DNA of 64,000 bases, taken from positions 3,100,001 through 3,164,000 of the forward strand of contig NC_049916.1 of assembly GCF_001411555.2 (NCBI RefSeq). Direction: 5' to 3'. Under the pieces are notes generated by a model. It made no database searches. It worked only from the letters and a program-made list of their open reading frames with translations, and was not told where the DNA came from. The first letter of the stretch is position 1. The number at the start of each line of letters is the position of its first letter. Source of the DNA: Juglans regia (Eukaryota > Streptophyta > Magnoliopsida > Fagales > Juglandaceae). Positions 22,636 through 33,201 of this stretch are shown here, piece after piece. Both the position numbers and the translations under genes were made by a program.

Positions 22636-25600
22636 CTAGTACTTGTAATGTCTCTGTTCAACGACCATTAGAGCAGCTTGTAACATCTCTCTAGCCTTCC
22701 TATCCGGAGTACATCCAGCATATTCCATTTCCTTGTATATTTCAGGAACCTGGCCAACAAATTATCACGTGAATTAGGTAAAAATATTTAGAAAAAGAAA
22801 GCGAAGGAACATGCATTTGGATTATCAAACTGGGCTCGAGGATATCCCACTCAAACTTGCACTTAACTAGAAGATTGAGAACAAGTATAGCCTTAGGCAA
22901 TGTGCAGCTGCCATTTATATGTTACATGGATAAGAAGATTAGTTGGAACTGACTGAAGGATGAAGAGTACCTTACCTCATCAAATTTCCTTGCTCTAATG
23001 CATGCCTTCATAAGCGTACTATAAGTAATGACATCAGGATTAATACCCTTCAGAAACAACATAAATTTAATCATTAAAAGCCAAATAAGAAGGGGTGCAG
23101 TGGACAAAGTACAATAGTCCCCAGCGTACATCATGTCTAACCATATAATGTAATGCAAAAGAATAAGGCTTACACTTTCTCTCATATAATCATAAATGGA
23201 TAATGCCTCCATGTGTCTCCCAGCAACACCAAATGCATTGATCAACACATTCAGCATTATAATATTTGGCTCAATTCCCTCTGCTTCCATGACTTCAAGC
23301 ACCTTTAGTGTCTGTTCACATAATCCCTGCCCCAAGCAAAAGTTATAATTGATGTGGAAAAATTTTTAATGAGTTTATCTTTGAGAAAATATCATGAAAT
23401 GATCTTGAAAAAGTTGCAAAACTTCATTCGTATTGTACAGATCAAGTTTTAAGATATTGTTAACGTTGCTATATTTTATTGAATAAGAATGAGTAAGAAG
23501 TCCATGCCTAGTTATTTTTTTCTCCCTTGGCATAAAATACTTTCTATAATTGACTTTACTTTTCTCAGATCCCTCCAAGAAACTATATATGACCCATTTT
23601 TGCGAAGGATAGAAGCCAATAACATAGAGATACAGATATCATTCTAGAAGTAAATGAGTCGCCATCAGAAGCTTACAAGCTTTGAGAAATAACAATCACC
23701 ACAAATGGAAATAAACATTAAGGATTTTCCATTTTATGAGGTAGCAAATAGCATTGTAGGTTGTCTTCAGGTCACTTTGCTTCCTCATTCTCTCTACCGT
23801 AAACAAGTTGCAAAATTCTAAACCTCAATCTGGTTTCATTATCATCTCAGTTAAATAGATTCCAACGTATTTGCTAGCCATTACCCCTAAATGTTTAAAA
23901 AAATATCAACCAAGGAATTCTAAAGCAAAGAGATTAAACATTTCAGATGGAATACTTTTCATTAGGACATGAACATCACACTGTGAAGCACCACAAATGC
24001 CTGAAAATGGCAAGCTCGTTATAGCAAACCAAAGCAGTGAATAAAGCACAAGTGTAGCGGTTAGAGTAAACAAATGAATATTCCAGCAATGCTCCTCTGT
24101 CACTGTGGGTGTCTTCAGGGCTCCAACTAAAAGAGAACTAGTTCAAGACTTGCTACATATAATGGTCCATGGAAAACAAAAATATAACTCCAAAAATTGC
24201 AGAAACTTCCAGGCCTGATGCTATACTATCATGACATATCTTATGGCATCTGATCTGGTGGACGCAGATAATATAGAAAGAATAGTATCATCTCAAACTA
24301 TATACATTTTCAGGCCCCCCGATCCCCACCCCCCAAAAAAACTATAGAAATGGAGCACTCCCTGCTCCCCAAAAAAAACCCCTGGCCGGCTCAAAAAAAT
24401 AAATGAAGAAATAATAATTATACAATGAGACATTAAAATGAAAGGAAGCAAGAAACAAAGGGTGAGTGGAATAGCCAACCTGCTGAGCATAAGCATTTGC
24501 TAAGATACAAAACATGCTTGCAGAAAGTTGAACACCTTCTGACTTCAGAGCAGATATGCACTGCTCAGCTTCTTGAAATCTCCCATATTGCCCATAAATA
24601 TCAACTAAAACTGCATAAATGGCACCACTTTTTTTGTGTCCTCTGTATTTCATTGTCTCAAAAATCTTCTTCATCACATCCCACTTTCCCTGCTCTCCCA
24701 AACAGCTAATAATCCTAAGGAAGACCTTTGGGTCAGGATATAGCCCCTGTTCTTGCATTTCAGTGAAAAACTCAAGGGCCTTAGGTAGATCCCCAGCCTT
24801 ACAATGCCAACGAATTAAAGAGTTCCATGTTGTTATATCAGGTCTTACACCTTCTTGTTTCATTTTCTCAAAAACTTCCAACGCTTCATCTAATTGACCA
24901 TATTTCCCAAAGGTATCTATAATGCTATTACATATCTGCTTATCTAATGACATCCCCATCTCCCTAATCTCTTCCATAATGCCCACTGCTTTCTTCCACA
25001 TCCCATTATCCCTGTAAAGACCAATAACCTTGCTATACACAAATGAGCTCAGTTGAAACCTCCTGCGCTTCATTTCATTGATTATTGCCCAGGTATCTTC
25101 CAACCGCCCAGCATTTACATAGTAAGCCACAAGAACCTCATATGTTTCTTGATTCCTTTCAATACCCAAATTGTCCATTTTGTCTAAGACCTTAACAGCA
25201 ACTCCTAGGAGGCCTTTCTTTAAGAAAATTCTAAGCAAAACATTGTACATTTTCACTCTTGGTTTAAACCCGTAACATACAATTTCTTGAAAGACTGCTT
25301 CAGCTTCTGAAGTCCGACCAATAATTCCAAGAGCTTCAATTAAACGAGTGTAGGATATCAAGTTTGGATGAAAGCCCAGAGCCTCCATTTGAGAAAGAAG
25401 CGCCATAGCCCTATCAATATCTCCTGCTCTGCAACAAGCACATATTATCTGGTTGTATAGCTCACCAGATAGCTCCTTTCCATTTTCAGGACCATTTGGA
25501 CACTCGGTAATCAATCTCTTATTGTCAAGTGCTCTTAAACTAAATTCTCTGACAACCTTATTTCTCATCGAATAATTTGAGGAACTAAAGAACTTGTATT

Positions 25601-25709
25601 TCAAATGGCCGGTGAGACAATTTGGACACAAGAGGAAAGAATTGACAACACGAATGGATGATAGAGAAAGTAACTTTGGAAAGAAGATGGATTGCATCTG
25701 GATACCCAT
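22636..25709 (-). CDS. P-class pentatricopeptide repeat (PPR) protein, organelle-targeted
   Basis: Four exons, 24480-25709, 23174-23326, 22976-23047 and 22636-22749, all GT-AG and phase 0, give 522 aa. The first ~75 residues lack repeats and are rich in Ser, Phe, Leu and basic residues, consistent with a plastid or mitochondrial transit peptide. From about residue 80 tandem 35-residue PPR units follow, for example YNQIICACCRAGDIDRAMAL, YSKVIGLYRDNGMWKKAVGI, CNSIIDTFGKYGQLDEALEV, WNSLIRWHCKAGDLPKALEF and LNVLINAFGVAGRHMEALSI. The C-terminus (GCTPDRKAREMLQAALMV) is typical of P-class proteins; no E, DYW or SMR domain is present. P-class PPR proteins bind organellar RNA and affect its stability, splicing or translation. 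The RNA target and orthologue are not identified. The ATG at 25709 opens the frame; a second Met is at codon 5. Confidence 0.93.
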
Positions 25710-26031
25710 ATTACGTCTTTATACTTCTGCAACAAAGAAATCACTTAAGATAAGAATCAGATCAGAGATCTGAACCAGGAGGTTTCTCAACCTGCTAAAA
25801 TTCTATTCTCAAGCCCTCTTTAACACACCGGCCACACGCTGCCACATTGGCAGTATGGTAAAAGACCAAGAAAGAGAAATGAAAGGAAACTCTGCTTCCC
25901 GTGACCTTCTAATTCCCCCTTCCTGTGACCTAATTTTGCTTCATCTCTGTTGCTCTTCCTTGCTATAATCTGTTGTTTGATTTTTCTGCATCTAGCTCTC
26001 TTATTTAAGAGGTTTTGTCAATATTTTAAGT
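25710..26031. promoter_or_regulatory. Upstream region of the PPR gene
   Basis: About 320 bases upstream of the PPR start, with no gene. It is moderately GC-rich around 25800-25950, so it probably holds the PPR promoter and leader. No clear TATA box was picked out. Confidence 0.35.
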
Positions 26032-26130
26032 GAAGGTCTGGCTGTGAGTACCTGTCTTGGTGGTGCCTTTGTTGGACCTCTGCTCAGTGGTTGGGTTGCT
26101 GATGGGGTTGGGCGACATAGAGCTTGAATA
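26032..26130 (+). pseudogene. Orphan exon of a plastidic glucose transporter (MFS sugar carrier)
   Basis: The plus strand reads EGLAVSTCLGGAFVGPLLSG followed by WVADGVGRHRA and then a TGA stop. This is the second-helix region and the (A/G)DxxGRR loop of major facilitator sugar transporters, closest from memory to the plastidic glucose transporter pGlcT (At5g16150). The functional loop would be GRRRA; here it is GRHRA followed at once by a stop. No preceding or following transporter exons are visible within 2 kb, so it is an isolated, non-functional fragment. Confidence 0.75.
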
Positions 26131-26214
26131 GCCGAAGTCTCTTCTTTTTCCTTTCAGGTAGCCCCAATTGGATACAAGAACTGTTTCAGGTATCTTATTT
26201 CATTATTATAATTT

Positions 26215-26355
26215 TTTTTCAAATTTTCATTCAAAATTTTAAAATTTTAAAATAATAATAATATTAAAAAAATAATATTTTAATAATATTTTATTCAACT
26301 TCTAACTTTAATTTCAACTCATCTCATCTCATCTCATCTCATCTCATCTCTAAAA
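26215..26355. mobile_element. Fragment of GAGATGAG-type MITE (reverse orientation)
   Basis: An AT-rich core (AAAATAATAATAATATT) is followed by CAACTCATCTCATCTCATCT repeats ending at about 26350. This is the reverse complement of the GAGATGAG/GAGTTGAG family elsewhere in the window. Termini are not preserved well enough to define ends. Confidence 0.6.
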
Positions 26356-26529
26356 GATACCTTAGTGAGTAATGAAAAATGGTAGTGGGATGTGCGCAGC
26401 TGTTTGAGATAATGAAAACAAATTCAAAAGGGCAAGCAATAACCTAGGAAAAAGCTCTGTATCATGCAAGGAAAACTTTTGAATTCCCCTTCGAAGTACT
26501 CAAACTATCCAATGAAGTCAAAAACGTTA

Positions 26530-26585
<56 letters not shown>
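26530..26585. repeat. CT microsatellite
   Basis: About 27 CT units with one interruption (CTTTCT). It explains the Ser-Leu repeat seen in the overlapping open frame. Confidence 0.95.
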
Positions 26586-26587
<2 letters not shown>

Positions 26588-26944
26588 TTTTTCTTCAAGA
26601 AAATACAATCGGGAGAGCATACTCAGTAGTGAACAAAATTGATAAAATTAACACTGAAGCTGAAAAAAACATACCCAGTCTTCGTCGGCGGCAATACTGT
26701 GGACGGTGAAAGCTGGAAGTACGGTAGGAGGTCGGTCAAGGGAAGAGAAATAAAGTCCTTTCACATTCCATTTTATTTGGTCAAAGGACAATCCACTTCA
26801 TCCCAGGCAGTGTGTTAAACTAGGGCTCTTCCCTATCACTTATCTTCTCAAAACTTTGAGAAAATTTCTACTAAAAGCAAAATATAAAATAAAACAAGAA
26901 GGGAAAAATTAGTGAATGAAAGAGAAGGACTAGAAGATGAAACT

Positions 26945-27400
26945 CACTGATAGAAAATGGTGAAGGAACGGCTACGGGAAATGTGGGTGGAATTCAAAGG
27001 CCTAAAACAGCCACCGGACGGATATTTAATATCATCGTATCATGGCGAGTGTCCACCGTCGAGCAAACCGTACTGCTTCTAGTTCTAGCTTCACGATTAT
27101 CGAATTTATTTATTGATTTTATCTTTCAACCCTTCAAAACACGCCATTCATAAAAGGGTCCGCCATGAAATTGGGTTATGTCGAAATTGGAGCACAAAGA
27201 CCCAAGAAGCCCCCGTTCAACCAAAAAGCCCAAAAACCTCATCGAAGATCAAGATAAGTTTAAATTATATTCTCGAATCAGTGTTGAGTATTTCCAGCAA
27301 AATGTTTATATATTATAATTTAATTTAAAAAATAAATTTTAAAATTTAAATCTTATATATTAAGTTTTACCGTTAAAGGAATATGAATCATGTGTTTTAT
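26945..27400. repeat. Local duplication, copy L part 1 (partner 38655-39305)
   Basis: This stretch matches about 38655-39305 at moderate identity, for example ATCATGGCGAGTGTCCACCG against ATCATGGCGAGCATCCACCG, and AAGATCAAGATAA in both. The homology is interrupted here by the hAT insertion at 27401 and resumes at 32648. No coding potential was recognised in either copy. Confidence 0.85.
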
Positions 27401-27404
27401 TAGG

Positions 27405-27597
27405 GGTGGGCTCCGACTCCGACGGAGTCGGAGTTGTCATTTCCGACCTCCGACTCCGACCGGATTCGGAGCCAAAACTTTCCTCCGACTCCGACTCGGA
27501 GCTCCGATCGGAGGTCGGAGCTCCGACTTCCGATCGGATCTCCGACTGGAGTTCAGAGGGAGTTCCGAACGGAGGTCGGAGCTCCGACTCCGAACTC
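27405..27597. repeat. Left subterminal TCCGAC/GTCGGA motif array of the hAT element
   Basis: Roughly a dozen close copies of the hexamer TCCGAC or its reverse complement, in both orientations and partly overlapping, occupy the first 190 bases. A related but shorter array lies at about 31835-31930 inside the right end. Such subterminal motif clusters are the usual binding sites of hAT transposases. The many overlapping ORFs here in several frames come from this periodicity. Confidence 0.85.
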
Positions 27598-28330
27598 AAT
27601 TTCAGAATTTTTTTTATTATTATTATTTAAATTTTGTTGTTCAATTTCGTTTCAGATAGTGGGCAACATATATATATTTTTTTAAAAGTTAACCATCTAC
27701 AAATATTTAGTTTATTCAAGAGTTTTCAATAATTTAAATATTCGTTCTGATTTTGTTACTGAATTTTGATTATATCTTTAATTTGTTTTATGTCCGCCTG
27801 AAATTTAGCATTAAAAGTGCTCATGACTCATGAGTTGAAAATTACACAAATTTAAAATTTTATAGAAAAGAATGATGGTACGAATTTGTATAATTCGATT
27901 AATTTCAGTTGGATAATAAATTATAAACTTTTGAGAGATGATGGATAAGTACTAATAGAAATTATAGAATAAAGAGTACTTATCCCACGTATTTGCTCGG
28001 GATATAAGTACATAAATATAACTATATAAATAGTTTAAAAAGTAAATAACATGTATGATGCAGCCATAAGTTATAACAGTCTCATTTATAACGTAATAAC
28101 AATATGACTCAGTCTTGAAATATAATTACATAAAAATTAAACATGGGTTTCACTCAAACCCCAATGTTCCATTGGTCACGCCTGAAATGAATATAGAAAA
28201 TAGCAATCAATAGATGAAAAAAAATTGATAATAAAAAATTATATACGGTAAAAGAATAATTTGATTCTTACCAAGAAATGAGGTTCTCTCAACTCCATCA
28301 CAACTCTCAAGTAGCGTCCGTTCCAAACTC

Positions 28331-30658
28331 TCAATCATCGGTAATTATGTTAGGGTTCACAATTAGATCTATAAAATCATAAAAAGTAGAAGTTAGAAAC
28401 ATTAAAAATAATTAAATCATCATTAAAAAGCATATAAACTTACCTGATTCAAGCCTATAGCTCTCGGCATCAACGCCAACGGTATCTAGTCCAATGGGCG
28501 TTTCACTTATCCAATTCTGTGTGCAAACGAGGGCCTCCACGGTTGACGGTGACAATGAACTCCGATAAGCATCCAACACGCGACCTCCAGTGCTAAATGC
28601 CGACTCTGAGGCAACCGTAGTGACAGGAATGGCTAGCACATCTCGGGCCACACGGGAAAGGACTGGATACTTGGTGGAATTAACTTTCCACCAAGTTAAT
28701 AACTGAAATACATCACTAGGTGCCTCGACAGCTTCCATAAAATATCGTTCAACCTCAGATGTACAATGCATAATATTCCTTGTTGACATGAGTTGATGAT
28801 ACTGCCGTATGACACGATTGCCTCTAACCCCTACAGATGGGTCAGTATCACCTGAGGGAACTGTCGATCCTGTCGGCCTCGAATGTGAGGAGCTACCAAC
28901 TGCGGATGAAGGCTGAGCACTAGTACTGTAGTGATGATATAAGTCATCAACATCACTTTTTAGCAATCTAATAAACTCTCCAGCCTTCACTGCCCCGAGG
29001 ACGGAATTTACCCAAAATTCTAGAACGGCCAACTTAACTCGAGGGTCAAGGATCACAGCCACAAATAGCAATCTATTTATCTTCTCAATATTCTCCCAAT
29101 ATTTATCATATTTGATCTTCATCCTCGTAGCCATATCAGATAACAATCCAGCAGAGTCAGTACAACTATTTTCCAACTGGAAGTGAAGCTCTGAGAGCTC
29201 ACTGAAAAATGAGTTCGCAGTCGTATATTTGGATCCAGATAGTCGCATGGTTATCTCATAAAAAGTTCTTAAAAATTCAACAAAATAACTCACACTGGTC
29301 CAATCATGTGCGTCTGGCGCACCGAGCCCCTGTCCTGCTGGCTCCAACAAAGCATACCTCAGGCCCCCATCCTCGACCTCCATCCGCTCGAATGCTTTTT
29401 GGTACTTCTGTGCCACATCCAACATCATGTATGTAGAATTCCATCGAGTCGGAACGTCCAAGCACAGCATACTAGAACATTCAATCTTCAAATCTTCTGC
29501 TATTGCCTTAAACTTGGCAAGCCTTTGAGGGGAACCCCTCACATATCGTACAATGTTGCGGACTCGGGTTATGGAATCATGAACCTCTTTTAATCCCTCA
29601 ACAACTATGAGGTTAATGATATGAGCACAGCATCGAACGTGAATAAACTCGTGGGCCCGAATGACATCATCTCTCACCGTCGTGTTCCGCTTAAACCAAT
29701 CAATTGCTGTTTCATTCGCACTGGCATTGTCAACTGTAATACACAGCACTTTTCGAATTCCCCAGTCCTTTAAACAATCATCCATCTTCGCCCCAATGGA
29801 TGCACCTTTATGATCCATAATTTCTTTAAAACCAATAATTTTTTTATGCAAAATCCACTCACTGTCAATGTAGTGTGCCGTGATACACATGTAGCAGACG
29901 TTCTGTATGGAAGTCCATGTGTCAGTCGTAAAAGACACTCTTTGGCCAGTGGTAATAAACATCTTCCTCATCTCCTCCTTGTCCTTCGCATGCCTCTTCA
30001 TACAATCTCGCATCACTGTATACCGTGATGGAATGAGAAATCGTGGCTCAACAAAATTTAGAAACTTTCGAAAGCCTCTTTTCTCGACTGTGGTAAATGG
30101 CATCTCATCAGTAATTATCATCTCTGCAAGCATGTCCCTCAACATCTTCTCACTGTATTGAGGGATGACCAATTTCTTAGTCTGTGTACCATCAGTGGCT
30201 GTAGAAGTTTGGTAACTGAGGTTGGTCTGATCAGTGGCTTGCAATCCCTTCGCTATCTTATATCGTTGGCAACCATTTAGATGTGCTATCAACACACTGG
30301 TACCTTGCTTCTTCGAATGGCATCCACAAAGTGATCCACAATAATGACATCTTGCCACTGGGTTCGCAATTTCACCAGGTATTTTGGTGAAATGCTCCCA
30401 TGTCCACGACCTCTTTTTAGAAGGTCGTGGTGGTTGATCTTGCTCAATGGGCATCTCCTCCTCCTCGTTGAACATATCTTCATCCTCTATATCAACTGGG
30501 AGTGGGAGTCGACTACTCGCACAAGATGTAGCTGCTCTAGATGTAGCTGCCCTAGATGTGGCTCTAGGGGTGGAAGTACCCACCGGTGTAGGAGTTGTAG
30601 CATTGGCATCCGCCACATCCCCTTGTGGACGATCATCTCCACTATGTCTAGGATCCAT
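28331..30658 (-). CDS. hAT transposase (BED zinc finger, RICESLEEPER/DAYSLEEPER type)
   Basis: The frame is open from the ATG at 30658 to 28412. A consensus donor (GAATCAG|GTAAGT at 28444) and an acceptor at 28369 would splice it to a short last exon (28331-28368) ending NPNIITDD, giving 750 aa; unspliced it is 748 aa. Order of domains: a low-complexity Thr/Ala/Arg N-terminus; a BED zinc finger (residues ~84-132, Cys104, Cys107, His126, Cys130); a catalytic core with FTTDTWTSIQNVCYMCITAH and, later, CLDVPTRWNSTYMML; and the C-terminal dimerisation domain (EVERYFMEAV ... PVTTVASESAFSTGGRVLD). The protein would bind the element's ends in the nucleus and catalyse cut-and-paste. No stop or frameshift interrupts it. 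Confidence 0.93.
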
Positions 30659-30784
30659 ATCACAATCAATGAAGCTGAAAAAATTAAATTAGAAGCAAAA
30701 AATTAGTTTAAAAATAAACTAGGCTATTGTATTATACAATAGGACATGTATTATTGTATCATAATAATACATGTATCGATGTAT

Positions 30785-31365
30785 TATTACATTGAGGTTC
30801 GGTTGATGTGCGCTTGACTCAGACGAACCCATCCAGATGGGTTCGCTCGACGTGCGCTCGACGTGCGCTCGAGCAAGAGCCATACAGAGAGGTTCGCTCG
30901 ACGTGCGCTCGACATAGCGCTCGAGCAGAACCCATCCAGAAAGGTTCGCTCGATGTGCGCTCGAAGTGGCGCTCGAGCAGAACTCATACAGAGAGGTTCG
31001 CTCGACGTGCGCTCGACGTGGCGCTCGAGCAGAATCCATACAGAGAGGATCGCTCGACGCTCGACGTCTCGAGCAGAATCCATACAGAGAGTTTCTCGAT
31101 GAGCGCTCGACGTGCGCTTTCGAGGTTCGCTCGATGCGCTCGAGTCGCTCGAGCAGAATCCATACAGAGAGTTTCGCTCGATGAGCGCTCGACGTAGCGC
31201 TTTCCAGAGAGGTTCGCTCGATGAGCGCTCGACGTAGCGCTCGAGCAGAACTCTTCCAGAGAGGTTCGCTTGACTTCCGCTCGACATATCGCTCGAGCCA
31301 ATGTTCAATACAACGTGCGCTCGACTTGCGCTCGACACATCGCTCGAGCGCAAGTCTTCAAAACA
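30785..31365. repeat. 52-bp CpG-rich tandem satellite inside the hAT element
   Basis: About ten or eleven degenerate units of 51-52 bp. The unit core is GGTTCGCTCGACGTGCGCTC, then GACGTGGCGCTCGAGCAGAA and TCCATACAGAGA. Clear unit starts are at about 30840, 30891, 30943, 30995 and 31047, with deletions making later units shorter. The unit is dense in CpG and in the palindromes CTCGAG and GCGCTCGAGC. It sits directly upstream of the transposase ATG, so it occupies the promoter or leader. It produces long spurious open frames on both strands. Confidence 0.9.
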
Positions 31366-31955
31366 ATGTAAAATTCATGTTTTTGAGCGCCGTGTTGGGG
31401 ACTATATTGAATATTCAATACACAAGAATCACAAGAATCACAACTGGCTCCAATTCATAAGAGACGTGCTTGAATTAAATTTAGGGCTCATAAATTTAGG
31501 GCTCACCGTAGGTGGAAGGCTGGAAGCTGAACAGAGGGACGGCGGCAGGGAGGAGCAACGACGAACGGTGTTCTGAACTTCACTGGTTCACTGGTTCAGT
31601 CACTGGGACGGGAGACGCGAGAGAGAAGTGAAGGAGGAAGAAGAAGTGAAGAAGGAAGAAGGAAGAAGAAGAAGTAAAAAGGAAGAGGACGCTTGACGTG
31701 AAGAAGAAGCCCCTTCAACTTGGAAATATGGAACGACGCCGTTCCATATTAAGTGGAATGGTGTCGTTCAAAATTTTTTTTTTAAACCCAGCTTCAAAAC
31801 GACGTCGTTTTGGAGCTGGGTTTAAAAAAAAATTCGGAGTTACTCCGAATTCCGACTCCGAATTCCGATAACTCCGACTCCGTCGGAGTCGGCATCGGAG
31901 CGGAGGTCGGACGAAGTCGGAATTCTCAGAATTCTGCACACCCCTATGTTTTATG

Positions 31956-32639
31956 TAAGGGTGTAACCGGTCCGGTTCGGTCCGATTTTGGATAAAATTT
32001 AGGATCGAATTGGTATGTATCGGTTTTGTATTTTTTAAAACCGATTACGCACCGGTTACCCTCCTAAACCTGTACTTTCAGTTTTACTGGTTTCCAGTCC
32101 GGTCCTGTCCGGTTCATATTTTGTCATTAAAAATTTGTTTATATAAAAAAAAAAAAAAAAAACTGATTTAAATAAAATTGTTTTATACTTTTATTAATAT
32201 ATTAGACTATATAATAGTATTAATATTAGACTATTAGTATATTTATAAGTTATATATTAGTATTAGTTATAAACTTTTAGTGATTTAGTATTAACATTTT
32301 ATGTAATAATTTATAAATTATAATAAGAAATTATTTCATATATGAATATATATAATTATATATATTATATATAAAAATTTCACATAAAAATTTATAATTA
32401 GACATTATATATAAAACTTATATATATTAATATTTAATATATAAAAAATATTTTGTATAAACTTATATATAAAAATATTATTTTTTATTTTTTTTAATCA
32501 ACCGGTCCAATCCAAAAAATCCCGAAACCGGAACCGGCTGGTTTTTACATTTTAAAAACCGGTTCCGGACTGGACCGGTTCAAAACCTGTAAAACCGGTC
32601 CAGTCCGAATCGATTTTTCGGTTTGAGTTTACACCCCTC
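31956..32639. mobile_element. Non-autonomous hAT-like element with GGTCCGGTTCGG ends
   Basis: A 684-bp element lies 1 bp beyond the target duplication of the large hAT. It runs from TAAGGGTGTAACCGGTCC to GTTTACACCCCTC; GGGTGTAA and TTTACACCC form the inverted termini. Both ends carry CCGGTTC/GGACCGG motifs and the middle is extremely AT-rich with no coding capacity. The flanking octamers GTTTTATG (31948-31955) and GTTCTACA (32640-32647) share five positions and look like a decayed 8-bp duplication, so it is older than its neighbour. Confidence 0.7.
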
Positions 32640-32647
32640 GTTCTACA

Positions 32648-33190
32648 CACCAACTTGAAAATAAAATAACTCAAAATTACTATTTGCAATAATTTTTTAG
32701 TTTAAATTACCAATTTTAGATACTCTAATAGAATCAGCATAGTTAGAGATCATAACATCAGAACTTCTTGTTTGGAGGAGTCAAATAGGAAGACCGTACG
32801 AACACCCTATTATCCTATGTATGTCATTAGACACAAAATAAACTATGTATTCAATCCAATTTGAAAATCTCATAAACACAAATTGAAAATCAACGCAAGT
32901 GCACATTATGTAGTTATGAGAAATCTTTTTCTGAAGAGCTTTTTTGGACCCAAAAATTAATTGACTACTGGGAACAGCAATATCGTTGTAGTGATCAGAA
33001 TCTCAAATATATGATCTCTTTGAATTTTATATAATTGGGTAGATATTGTATGTCCTTATTTTGATTTTGCTTTACATTCTTTGAAAAGAATAACTAATGA
33101 TCACATTTAGCCATGTTTGATCAAGGAGGCAAAAACTTCAACCTCCAATCTATAGATTCTATACATGATTACTTGTATGAGAAATAATGT
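32648..33190. repeat. Local duplication, copy L part 2 (partner 39310-39950)
   Basis: Continuation of the copy interrupted at 27400. Shared stretches include AATAAAATAACTCAAAAT, GAACTTCTTGTTT, CACAAATTGAAAATCAA and GCAAGTGCACATTATG. It ends near AGAAATAA at about 33188 (partner about 39950). No gene is recognised. Confidence 0.85.
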
Positions 33191-33201
33191 TATGGTTGTG
33201 A

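Larger units (their letters stand above)
27401..31946. mobile_element. Complete hAT DNA transposon with perfect 8-bp target duplication
   Basis: A 4,546-bp element. The termini are TAGGGGTGGGCTCC (27401) and its imperfect inverse ending GCACACCCCTA (31946). They are flanked on both sides by TGTTTTAT (27393-27400 and 31947-31954), an exact 8-bp target-site duplication as expected for hAT. Both subterminal regions are packed with TCCGAC/GTCGGA motifs (27412-27597 and about 31835-31930). Inside are one transposase gene on the minus strand (28331-30658), about 700 bases of AT-rich DNA on the left, and on the right a 52-bp satellite followed by a GA-rich block (31600-31710). Long open frame, intact ends and an exact duplication indicate a young, possibly autonomous copy. 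Confidence 0.95.

Noticed and set aside
24497..24897. Plus-strand ORFs across the PPR gene
   Set aside because: Antisense shadows of PPR repeats.
27360..27685. Four overlapping ORFs of 70-90 codons
   Set aside because: Products of the TCCGAC/GTCGGA motif array in the hAT end.
30787..31353. Long overlapping ORFs on both strands (up to 188 codons)
   Set aside because: They translate the 52-bp satellite of the hAT element. Composition is repetitive Arg/Ser/Ala in every frame, with no domain.
30785..31365. CRISPR-like array
   Set aside because: Direct repeats of 52 bp are contiguous with no unique spacers, and the DNA is plant nuclear.
27401..32639. One composite transposon including both hAT-type elements
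   Set aside because: The 8-bp duplication TGTTTTAT encloses only 27401-31946, and the second element has its own different termini and an older duplication.
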